The position numbers and the translations under genes are program-made. Below, one piece after another: positions 33,882-41,041 of a stretch of 64,000 nt of DNA (position 1 is the stretch's first letter; each line of letters starts with the position of its first letter). Source of the DNA: Streptomyces griseus (lineage in GTDB: Bacteria > Actinomycetota > Actinomycetes > Streptomycetales > Streptomycetaceae); NCBI RefSeq assembly GCF_900460065.1, contig NZ_UAVD01000024.1, forward strand, positions 248,001-312,000. The letters are read 5' to 3'. The notes under the pieces are model-generated. The model saw only the letters and a list, made by a program, of their open reading frames with translations, made no database searches and was not told where the DNA came from.

Positions 33882-35219
33882 TCAGACGTTGCGGAAGCGG
33901 TTGATGGCGTCGATGTGCTGTTCGCGCATTTCCTGGTCGCGCACGCCGAGTCCCTCGCGGGGGGCCAGGGCGAGCACGCCGACCTTGCCCTGGTGGAGGT
34001 TGCGGTGGACGTCGTACGCCGCCTGCCCGGTGTCCTCCAGGGAGTACGTCCTGGAGAGCGTCGGGTGGATCTTGCCCTTGGCGATGAGGCGGTTGGCCTC
34101 CCAGGCCTCGCGGTAGTTGGCGAAGTGGGAGCCGATGATGCGCTTGAGGGACATCCACAGGTAGCGGTTGTCGTACTCGTGCATGTAGCCCGAGGTGGAG
34201 GCGCAGGTGGTGATGGTGCCGCCCTTGCGGGTGACGTAGACCGAGGCGCCGAAGGTCTCGCGGCCCGGGTGCTCGAAGACGATGTCGATGTCCTCGCCTC
34301 CGGTGAACTCGCGGATGCGCTTGCCGAAGCGCTTCCACTCCTTCGGGTCCTGGGTGCGCTCGTCCTTCCAGAACCTGTAGCCCTCGGCGTTGCGGTCGAT
34401 GACCGCCTCCGCGCCCATGGCCCGGCAGATCTCGGCCTTCTCGGGGGAGGAGACGACACAGATCGGGTTGGCGCCGCCGGCCAGCGCGAACTGGGTGGCG
34501 TAGGAGCCGAGCCCGCCGCTGGCGCCCCAGATCAGGACGTTGTCGCCCTGCTTCATGCCCGCGCCGTTGCGCGAGACGAGCTGGCGGTAGGCGGTGGAGT
34601 TGACCAGACCCGGGGCGGCGGCCTCCTCCCAGCTGAGGTGCTTCGGCTTCGGCATCAGCTGGTTGGACTTCACCAGGGCGATCTCCGCCAGGCCGCCGAA
34701 GTTCGTCTCGAAGCCCCAGATCCGCTGCTCGGGGTCGAGCATCGTGTCGTTGTGGCCGTCGGAGGACTCCAGTTCGACCGACAGGCAGTGCGCGACGACC
34801 TCGTCGCCCGGGTTCCAGGCGTTCACGCCGGGGCCGGTGCGCAGGACGACGCCCGCCAGGTCGGAGCCGATGACGTGGTACGGCAGGTCGTGCCGCTTGG
34901 TCAGCTCGCTGAGCTTCCCGTAGCGCTCCAGGAAGCCGAACGTCGACACCGGCTCGAAGATCGAGGTCCAGACGGAGTTGTAGTTCACCGAACTGGCCAT
35001 CACGGCGACGAGGGCCTCGCCGGGGCCGAGTTCGGGGACCGGGACGTCGTCCAGGTGGATCGACTTGCGCGGGTCCTTGTCGCGGGACTCCAGCCCGGCG
35101 AACATCTCCGCCTCGTCCTTGTGCACGGTGATCGCGCGGTAGGACTCGGGGAGGGACAGGGCCGCGAAGTCCGCGGCGGTGCTGTCCTGGGATTGGATCG
35201 CGTCCAGGATTTCCTTCAC
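33882..35219 (-). CDS. ccr: Crotonyl-CoA carboxylase/reductase
   Basis: This 445-aa medium-chain reductase converts crotonyl-CoA, CO2 and NADPH to ethylmalonyl-CoA. VMASSVNYNSVWTSIFEPVSTFGFLERYGK, WGFETNFGGLAEIALVK and the NADPH motif WGASGGLGSYATQ are Ccr-specific. It is the first gene and name-giver of the five-gene ethylmalonyl-CoA operon. The product also feeds polyketide extender units. The GTG at 35219 is preceded by GGAGG. Confidence 0.96.
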   Translation of the reverse strand: MKEILDAIQSQDSTAADFAALSLPESYRAITVHKDEAEMFAGLESRDKDPRKSIHLDDVPVPELGPGEALVAVMASSVNYNSVWTSIFEPVSTFGFLERYGKLSELTKRHDLPYHVIGSDLAGVVLRTGPGVNAWNPGDEVVAHCLSVELESSDGHNDTMLDPEQRIWGFETNFGGLAEIALVKSNQLMPKPKHLSWEEAAAPGLVNSTAYRQLVSRNGAGMKQGDNVLIWGASGGLGSYATQFALAGGANPICVVSSPEKAEICRAMGAEAVIDRNAEGYRFWKDERTQDPKEWKRFGKRIREFTGGEDIDIVFEHPGRETFGASVYVTRKGGTITTCASTSGYMHEYDNRYLWMSLKRIIGSHFANYREAWEANRLIAKGKIHPTLSRTYSLEDTGQAAYDVHRNLHQGKVGVLALAPREGLGVRDQEMREQHIDAINRFRNV

Positions 35220-35401
35220 GGTGTTGCCTCCGGTGATGCGGCGTCGAGGGAACGCTCGGGGGGCCCTGCTGGCAGGGGAGGGGCGGTTTGGAGGTGTTGC
35301 CGTCGGTTCGGCGGGTGTGGAGCTTCGGCTTTGCTCGGGTGGAGCAGAAGGGTGCCTGTGACGCAGGCGTCCGGGCGCGCAGCACGGTGGTTGCGGGGAC
35401 A

Positions 35402-35432
35402 GCCGGCGTACGTGAGATCCCGGTACGCCGGC
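35402..35432. promoter_or_regulatory. Inverted repeat in the ccr leader
   Basis: GCCGGCGTAC at 35402-35411 is the exact reverse complement of GTACGCCGGC at 35423-35432, with 11 bp between. It begins about 16 bp after the proposed -10 of ccr, so it could be a downstream operator or a leader hairpin. The rest of the 355-bp gap holds no recognisable gene. Confidence 0.45.
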
Positions 35433-35447
35433 CGCCCGGACACCCTC

Positions 35448-35476
35448 AACGTATGGCACTCCGTGACACCTGACAA
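35448..35476 (-). promoter_or_regulatory. Probable ccr operon promoter
   Basis: On the minus strand TTGTCA (35476-35471), a 17-bp spacer and TACGTT (35453-35448) form a good primary-sigma promoter about 230 bp upstream of the ccr start. The implied leader is long. Confidence 0.5.
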
Positions 35477-35574
35477 GGCACCCAGTGCCAACAATTTCTC
35501 TCACTTGTCATCCCGTGGGCACGCATGAGCAACACGATGGGTGTTACGGGACGTTCTGTCCTGCTGGCGGGCGG

Positions 35575-36372
35575 CTATCGGGCCGCGCGGTACACATACG
35601 GCGTCGTCGTGCCGAGCGCCGCGAAGCCCAGCCGGACCAGGATCGGGGCCGACATGTCCGTCGCGTCGACCTGGAGGAAGCGGTAGCCGCGCTCGGCGGC
35701 GATCCGCGCCCGATGGGCGACCAGCGCCCGGTACAGGCCCCTGCCGCGCCACTCGGCGACCGTTCCGCCGCCCCAGAGCCCGGCGAAGCCCGTGCCCGGG
35801 TACAGCTCCATGCGGGCCGAGCCGACCGGTTCCCCGCCGGCCAGCGCCACGAGCGCCACGAAGCCGTCCGGGGCCCGCTCCAGCCGCGTCAGCACCTGGT
35901 GGCGCAGCCGCCCCGCGTCCGTGCCGAACGCCCGCTCGTGGGCCAGCGCCATCAGCTCCACCCCGGCCGCGTCGGTCACCGGCCGCAGCTCGACCCCCTC
36001 GGGCGGCTCCGCGCCGGGCAGCGCGGTCAGCGCCTCGACCGGGGCGGCCAGCAGGGTCTCCGACGGCTCGGCCGAGAAACCGCCCGCCCGCAGCCGTTCC
36101 CCCAGGTCGGCCGGGCCGTCGTGGGAGTAGAGCTTCCACTCGAACTCCGCGTGGCCGAGCCCTCCCCAGTACGCGATCTGGGCCGTGATCGCCGCGTCGG
36201 CCCCCGCCGCGCCCAGGCCCGGCTCCGACCAGACCACCCCGTTCCAGTCGTCGGGCCCGCCCACCTGGCGGACCACGGGCCCGGCACGCTCGACGCGTAC
36301 GCCGGGCCCGTCCGGGCGCGCGTGCTCCCGCAGCTCGCGGTCGAACAGGTCACGGATCTCGTCAGGTCGCAT
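35575..36372 (-). CDS. GNAT family N-acetyltransferase
   Basis: The 265-aa protein has its acetyltransferase core in the C-terminal half. EPVGSARMELYP is strand 4, GGGTVAEWRGRGLYRALVAHR is the acetyl-CoA loop (R/QxxGxG/A form WRGRGLY), and FLQVDATDMSAPILVRLGFAAL the end of the fold. The N-terminal 130 residues look like a second, degenerate GNAT half. Substrate unknown. The ATG follows GAGG. It sits upstream of the ccr promoter on the same strand. Confidence 0.85.
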   Translation of the reverse strand: MRPDEIRDLFDRELREHARPDGPGVRVERAGPVVRQVGGPDDWNGVVWSEPGLGAAGADAAITAQIAYWGGLGHAEFEWKLYSHDGPADLGERLRAGGFSAEPSETLLAAPVEALTALPGAEPPEGVELRPVTDAAGVELMALAHERAFGTDAGRLRHQVLTRLERAPDGFVALVALAGGEPVGSARMELYPGTGFAGLWGGGTVAEWRGRGLYRALVAHRARIAAERGYRFLQVDATDMSAPILVRLGFAALGTTTPYVYRAAR

Positions 36373-36526
36373 CCGCGCACCTCAGCACGGCGACGCCCGG
36401 GGAACCAGCCGATTTCGGCCGACGCCGGGCCCGCCGGCCCCGCCGGGCGCGTCGAAAGCGCGGCACGGGGCACATGATCGACACCAAGTGATCTTGAAGC
36501 GAGCAGGGAACAGGGGTGGGGCACCG

Positions 36527-37312
36527 ATGGCGATACCGATCGGCCGCAGACGGGGCGACGGGCAGGGCCGAGCCCCCTTCGACCTGCGGCGCACCTCCTT
36601 CGGCTTCGCCCTCATCGCCCTGATCGTCGCGGGCGGCGGCGTGACGCTGCGGGCGGCCTGGCACAGCGCCGTCCGCCACCCGTTCCTCGCCGCCCTCGTG
36701 GTCCTCCCGGTCCTGGTCGGCGCCTGCCTGCTGCTGCGCCGCCGCCGGCGCGCCCGCCGGGTCGCGGAGGCCGTCACCCAGGCCGCCTACGGCATCGTCG
36801 AGGTCGGCCTCGCGGAACTGGACGCCGCCGAAGCGGCCCGCGCCGAGGCCCGCCTCGCACCCCCGGAGCCGACCGGCCACCCCGTCGACTACGCCCAACT
36901 GGACCCGTACGCCTTCGAGGAGGCCGTCGCCGAACTCTGCCGCCGCGACGGCTGCGCCGACGCCGAGGTGGTGGGCGGCGCGGGCGACCTGGGCGCCGAC
37001 GTGGTGGGCACCACCCCCGACGGCCGCCGCCTGGTCGTCCAGTGCAAGCGCTACGGACCGGAGAACCGCGCGGGCTCCCAGGACCTCCAGCGCTTCGGTG
37101 GCACCTGCTACGCCGTGCACGCGGCGGACGTGGCGCTCGTCGTCTCCACCGGCGGTTTCACCGAACCCGCCCTCGACTACGCCGAGCAGTGCGCCATCCT
37201 CTGCTACGGCCCCGAGGAACTGGCGGCCTGGAGCGAGGGCGGCGCGCCACCGCCCTGGGAGGCGGTGGCGGCGCCCGTCGAGGAGCGGGCCGCCGGGTTC
37301 AACGCTCCTTGA
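36527..37312 (+). CDS. Membrane-anchored Mrr-like restriction endonuclease domain protein
   Basis: The 261-aa protein has two N-terminal hydrophobic helices (about residues 24-40 and 50-66), a basic stretch LLRRRRRARR, and a C-terminal Mrr_cat nuclease domain from about 125. The catalytic pattern is present: FEEAVAEL, Asp in GDLGADVVG, then QCK in RLVVQCKRY. Mrr-type nucleases cut modified DNA, but membrane-tethered single-domain forms are common in actinobacteria and unexplained. No methylase is nearby. It overlaps the convergent TetR gene by 14 bp. Confidence 0.85.
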   Translation: MAIPIGRRRGDGQGRAPFDLRRTSFGFALIALIVAGGGVTLRAAWHSAVRHPFLAALVVLPVLVGACLLLRRRRRARRVAEAVTQAAYGIVEVGLAELDAAEAARAEARLAPPEPTGHPVDYAQLDPYAFEEAVAELCRRDGCADAEVVGGAGDLGADVVGTTPDGRRLVVQCKRYGPENRAGSQDLQRFGGTCYAVHAADVALVVSTGGFTEPALDYAEQCAILCYGPEELAAWSEGGAPPPWEAVAAPVEERAAGFNAP

Positions 37313-38117
37313 GCGCCTGCTGGATCGTCCGCATGACCTCGTCCAGCGGGGCGTCCGTACGGGCCACCGCGACGAGCACCTCGCCGTCCGAGGCCACGGC
37401 CGCGGCCGGGGCGCGCTCGGGCTCGGCGCCGGCGGTCCGGCCCGCTCCGATGCCCGTGCCGAAGGTGTCGCGCACGATGGCGAAGGCGCGGTCGAGCTGG
37501 GCCTCCACATCACCCTGCCCGCCCGCCCGCAGCCAGCGGCGCAGCACATGGTTGTGCGCGGTGACCACGGCGGACGCGGCGACCTCCGCGAGCAGCGGGT
37601 CGTCGTTGCCCACGTGGTGGTCGCGTTCGTCGAAGTGGCCCAGGAGGTAGCGGGTGAACAGCCGCTCGTAGCGGGCCACCGACGCGATCTCGGCTTCCCT
37701 GAGGGTCGGCACCTCACGGGTCAGTTTGTAGCGGGCCACGGAGACGGCGGGCTTGGCCGCGTACATCTTCATGACCTCCTTGATGCCCCGGCAGACGGTG
37801 TCGAGCGGGTGCTCGTGCGCGGGGGCGGCGTTGAGGACGGCCTCGGCCCTGACGAGAGTGTCGTCGTGGTCCGGGAAGATGGCCTCTTCCTTGGAGCGGA
37901 AGTGGCGGAAAAACGTCCGCCGGGCGACGCCCGCGGCCCCCGCGATCTCGTCGACGGTGGTCGCCTCGTAGCCCTTCGTCGCGAAGAGTTCCATCGCGGC
38001 GGCGGCCAGTTCGCGGCGCATCTTGAGCCGTTGGGCGGCGGCGCGCGTCCCCGCGGTGGTGGACTCCGGGGCGTCGGTCGCGGCGGTGGCACGGGGTGAC
38101 TTGGCGGGCTGGGACAT
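37299..38117 (-). CDS. TetR family transcriptional regulator
   Basis: This 272-aa protein has a TetR helix-turn-helix at about residues 35-80 (AAMELFATKGYEATTVDEIAGAAGVARRTFFRHFRSKE). The ligand domain is longer than average. It lies 91 bp downstream of the 3-hydroxyacyl-CoA dehydrogenase gene on the same strand, so control of that gene by an acyl-CoA is a reasonable guess. The ATG at 38117 is favoured because the helix-turn-helix follows at the usual distance. Confidence 0.88.
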   Translation of the reverse strand: MSQPAKSPRATAATDAPESTTAGTRAAAQRLKMRRELAAAAMELFATKGYEATTVDEIAGAAGVARRTFFRHFRSKEEAIFPDHDDTLVRAEAVLNAAPAHEHPLDTVCRGIKEVMKMYAAKPAVSVARYKLTREVPTLREAEIASVARYERLFTRYLLGHFDERDHHVGNDDPLLAEVAASAVVTAHNHVLRRWLRAGGQGDVEAQLDRAFAIVRDTFGTGIGAGRTAGAEPERAPAAAVASDGEVLVAVARTDAPLDEVMRTIQQALKER

Positions 38118-38208
38118 GGCATGAACGTAACGCATCGGTGCAGGAGAGCGCGCCTGCGGGGGCGGACCGCCGGAGGGTCCCAGCAGCCCGCCCCACCCGG
38201 CTCCCGGG

Positions 38209-39990
38209 TCAGCGACGGGCATATTCGCGGAAGCCGCGCCCCGTCTTGCGGCCGAGGCACCCCGCGGCGACCAGGTGCTCCAGCAGCGGCGCGGGCGCCA
38301 GGCCCGGGTCGCGGAACTCCTGGTGCAGCACCTTCTCGATGGCCAGCGAGACGTCCAGGCCGACCACGTCGAGCAGTTCGAACGGGCCCATCGGGTAGCC
38401 GCCGCCCAGCTTCATCGCCGCGTCGATGTCGTCCAGCGAGGCGTAGTGCTCCTCCACCATCTTGATCGCGTTATTGAGGTACGGGAACAGCAGCGCGTTC
38501 ACGATGAACCCGGCCCGGTCCCCGCAGTCCACCGGGTGCTTGCGGATCCTCGCGCAGACCGCGCGGACCGTGGCGTGCACGTCGTCGGCGGTCAGGACGG
38601 TGCGGACCACCTCGACCAGCTTCATCGCGGGCGCCGGGTTGAAGAAGTGCATCCCGATCACGTCCTTGGGGCGCGCGGTCGCCCGCGCGATGGCGACGAC
38701 CGGCAGCGAGGACGTGGTGGTGGCGAGCACCGCGCCCGGCCGGCAGACCTTGTCCAGCGCGGCGAACAGCTGCCGCTTGACCTCCAGGTCCTCGGCGACG
38801 GCCTCGACGGCCAGGTCGACCTCGGCGAACGCGTCCGGCGAACCGGCCGTCGTGATCCGCGCCAGCGTCTCGTCCCGCGCCTCGGCGGTCAGCCGCCCCT
38901 TGGCCACCGAGCGCTCCAGCGACTTCGCGATCCGGCCCTTGGCGACGTCGGCCTTCTCCCGGGACCTGGCGGCCAGCACGACCTCGTACCCGGCCTTCGC
39001 GAAGACCTCGGCGATCCCGGAGGCCATCGTCCCGGAGCCCGCGACGCCGACGGACGCCACGGCGCGCCCGGCTCCGGAGACCGCGTCCGCCACCGGGGTC
39101 AGTGCGTCGGGCACCACCGCCTGGCCGCCGGGGGCGTCGTACGTGTAGAAGCCGCGCCCGGCCTTGCGGCCGGTCAGACCGGCGCTGCTGAGCTGCCCGA
39201 GCACGGGGGCCGGGGCGTGCAGCCGGTCGCGGGACTCGGCGTACATGGCCTCCAGGACCGTACGGGCGGTGTCGATGCCGATCAGGTCCAGCAGGGCGAG
39301 GGGGCCCATCGGCAACCCGCAGCCCAGCTTCATCGCGGCGTCAATGTCCTCGCGGGAGGCGTAGTTCGCCTCGTACATCGCGGCGGCCTGGTTGAGGTAG
39401 CCGAAGAGCAGCCCGTCCGCGACGAACCCGGGGCGGTCGCCGACCGCGACGGGCTCCTTGCCCAGCTCCCGGGCCAGTGCGGTGACGGCCTCGACGGCCG
39501 GCGGCGCGGTCAGCACCGAGGAGACCACCTCGACCAGCTTCATCGCGGGCGCCGGATTGAAGAAGTGGAGGCCGAGGACGCGCTCGGGGCGCTGGGACTC
39601 GGCGGCCAGCCGGGTCACCGACAGGGCGTTGGTGCCGGTGGCCAGGATCGTGGTGGGGGAGACGATCGCGTCGAGCTCCCGGAACACCTGCTGCTTGATC
39701 TCGTACGTCTCGGGCACCACCTCGACGACCAGCTCGGCCCCGGCGGCGGCGCGCAGATCGTCGGAGGTGCGGAACCGGGCCAGCGCGTCGGTCCGCTCCC
39801 GCTCGGTGATGCGGCCGCGGCGCACGGCCCGCGCGGTGGACGCTTCGAGGGAGGCGACGGCCCCGAGGGCGGCGGCCTCGCTGACGTCGATGCCGATGAC
39901 CTCGCGGCCCGCCAGGGCCAGGACCTCGGCGATGCCGGTGCCCATGGTGCCGAGGCCGACGACGGCGATGGTGGAGAGAGAGGTGTCCAT
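38209..39990 (-). CDS. Tandem-duplicated 3-hydroxyacyl-CoA dehydrogenase
   Basis: The 593-aa protein consists of two full copies of a 3-hydroxybutyryl-CoA dehydrogenase, about residues 1-290 and 310-590. Each has a Rossmann motif (GLGTMGTG; GSGTMASG), the HFFNPAPAMKLVEVV block with the catalytic His, GDRPGFVAD/GDRAGFIVN and a GRKxGRGFY/RE tail. Single-copy enzymes are about 285 aa and form dimers, so this is a fused dimer. It interconverts (S)-3-hydroxybutyryl-CoA and acetoacetyl-CoA. GGAG precedes the ATG by 7 bp. Confidence 0.93.
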   Translation of the reverse strand: MDTSLSTIAVVGLGTMGTGIAEVLALAGREVIGIDVSEAAALGAVASLEASTARAVRRGRITERERTDALARFRTSDDLRAAAGAELVVEVVPETYEIKQQVFRELDAIVSPTTILATGTNALSVTRLAAESQRPERVLGLHFFNPAPAMKLVEVVSSVLTAPPAVEAVTALARELGKEPVAVGDRPGFVADGLLFGYLNQAAAMYEANYASREDIDAAMKLGCGLPMGPLALLDLIGIDTARTVLEAMYAESRDRLHAPAPVLGQLSSAGLTGRKAGRGFYTYDAPGGQAVVPDALTPVADAVSGAGRAVASVGVAGSGTMASGIAEVFAKAGYEVVLAARSREKADVAKGRIAKSLERSVAKGRLTAEARDETLARITTAGSPDAFAEVDLAVEAVAEDLEVKRQLFAALDKVCRPGAVLATTTSSLPVVAIARATARPKDVIGMHFFNPAPAMKLVEVVRTVLTADDVHATVRAVCARIRKHPVDCGDRAGFIVNALLFPYLNNAIKMVEEHYASLDDIDAAMKLGGGYPMGPFELLDVVGLDVSLAIEKVLHQEFRDPGLAPAPLLEHLVAAGCLGRKTGRGFREYARR

Positions 39991-40236
39991 CAGGGGACTC
40001 CAGGGTGAGTGACGACTGTGGGAGCACGGAACGCGCGGCGATGAGGGAGCGGCGCGTGGCGTACGGAGGCTGCGTGTCGTGGAGCACGGGGCCGTCGCGC
40101 GGGAAGCGCGCCCGGCCGTGGGGTGACGGACCCTGTCCCGGGTTCCGTCGCACGGAAAAGCCGAACCGACAAGCACTCCGGATGGCTGCGTCACCAGGCC
40201 ACCGGAGCCTGCGGGGAGTGTGCCCCGCTCAGATGA

Positions 40237-40254
40237 GAGTAACCGGCGAGTAAC
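40237..40254. promoter_or_regulatory. Direct repeat GAGTAAC, candidate operator
   Basis: GAGTAAC occurs at 40237-40243 and 40248-40254, 11 bp apart, on one face of the helix. It lies in the 356-bp gap between the divergent dehydrogenase and HEAT-like genes, which otherwise shows no gene. Its distance (about 250 bp upstream of the dehydrogenase, 92 bp upstream of the HEAT-like gene) leaves the target open. Confidence 0.4.
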
Positions 40255-40346
40255 GAGCGCGCCACCCCTGGATCCTTGTGCCCTGGGCCACAGGAACTCC
40301 CCGATGCCGGCCCGCACGGAACGTGTCCGTGGATACGCTGAGCGTC

Positions 40347-40919
40347 ATGGATGAGGAGTTCCGTTCACTCATGGACCGGCTGGAACCCGAGGCGGCCGGG
40401 TCGCCGTACTACGCCCGCCTCGTCGCCGCCGAGGACCCCGAGGAGCTGGCCCGGGTCCTCGTGGAACCCCGCCGCCCCCTGTGGGCCCGCGAGATAGCGG
40501 CCTTCCGGCTCGGCTGCGCGGGCGACCGGCGGGCCTTCGAGGCGCTGGTGCTGCTGCTCAACCACCGCGACCCCGAACGCTGCGTCTCCGCCGCCCACGC
40601 CCTGGCCGTACTGGACGACCCCCGCACGCCCCGGGCCGCCGCCGCGCTCGCCACCAACGCCCTGCGCACCGCCTACGCCCTCCACCCGGTGCGCCTGCTG
40701 ACCACCCTGCGGGCCCCCGAGTCGGTCCCGGCCCTGGTCGCCACCCTCCAGCGCCTGCTGGCGCCCGGCGATCCGCACTGGCGCGTGGCCCTGGCCTGCG
40801 TCGAGGGGCTCGGCAGCCTCGCCGACGAGCAGGCCCGCCCGGTCCTCACGGCGGCCCTGCCGCACCCGCGCCTCGGTACGGCGGCGGCGGAGGCCCTCGG
40901 GCGGTTGCCGGGGGCGTGA
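40347..40919 (+). CDS. HEAT-repeat-like protein
   Basis: This 190-aa, Ala/Leu-rich all-helical protein has repeating helix pairs (WAREIAAFRLGCAGDRRAFEALVLLL, AAHALAVLDDPRTPRAAAAL, ALACVEGLGSLADEQARPVL) typical of HEAT/PBS-lyase-like repeats. No catalytic residues are seen; a protein-binding scaffold is likely. There is no ribosome binding site before the ATG, but TACGCT lies 7 nt upstream, which fits a leaderless transcript. A GTG at 40329 would add six residues. Confidence 0.72.
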   Translation: MDEEFRSLMDRLEPEAAGSPYYARLVAAEDPEELARVLVEPRRPLWAREIAAFRLGCAGDRRAFEALVLLLNHRDPERCVSAAHALAVLDDPRTPRAAAALATNALRTAYALHPVRLLTTLRAPESVPALVATLQRLLAPGDPHWRVALACVEGLGSLADEQARPVLTAALPHPRLGTAAAEALGRLPGA

Positions 40920-40937
40920 GCGGGGGACGGGCCCTCG

Positions 40938-40975
40938 CGCCGGGGCGGGCGTTCCACGGTCACCCCGCCCCGGCG
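40938..40975. terminator. Hairpin terminator after the HEAT-like gene
   Basis: CGCCGGGGCGGG at 40938-40949 pairs perfectly with CCCGCCCCGGCG at 40964-40975 across a 14-nt loop, 18 bp after the stop. Confidence 0.65.
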
Positions 40976-40992
40976 GTCGTCACCGCCCCGGT

Positions 40993-41034
40993 GGACCGCC
41001 CGGCGTTCGCTTGCGCCGGGTGCGCGGGCGGTCC
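40993..41034. terminator. Hairpin after the secreted aminopeptidase gene
   Basis: GGACCGCCCG at 40993-41002 and CGGGCGGTCC at 41025-41034 are exact reverse complements, with a GC-rich centre that can pair further. It directly follows the minus-strand stop at 41042. Confidence 0.5.
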
Positions 41035-41041
41035 GTGCCGC

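Noticed and set aside
36527..38117. Mrr-like gene and TetR gene considered as a defence island
   Set aside because: There is no methylase, helicase or other defence gene nearby, and the neighbours are metabolic. The nuclease is treated as an isolated gene.
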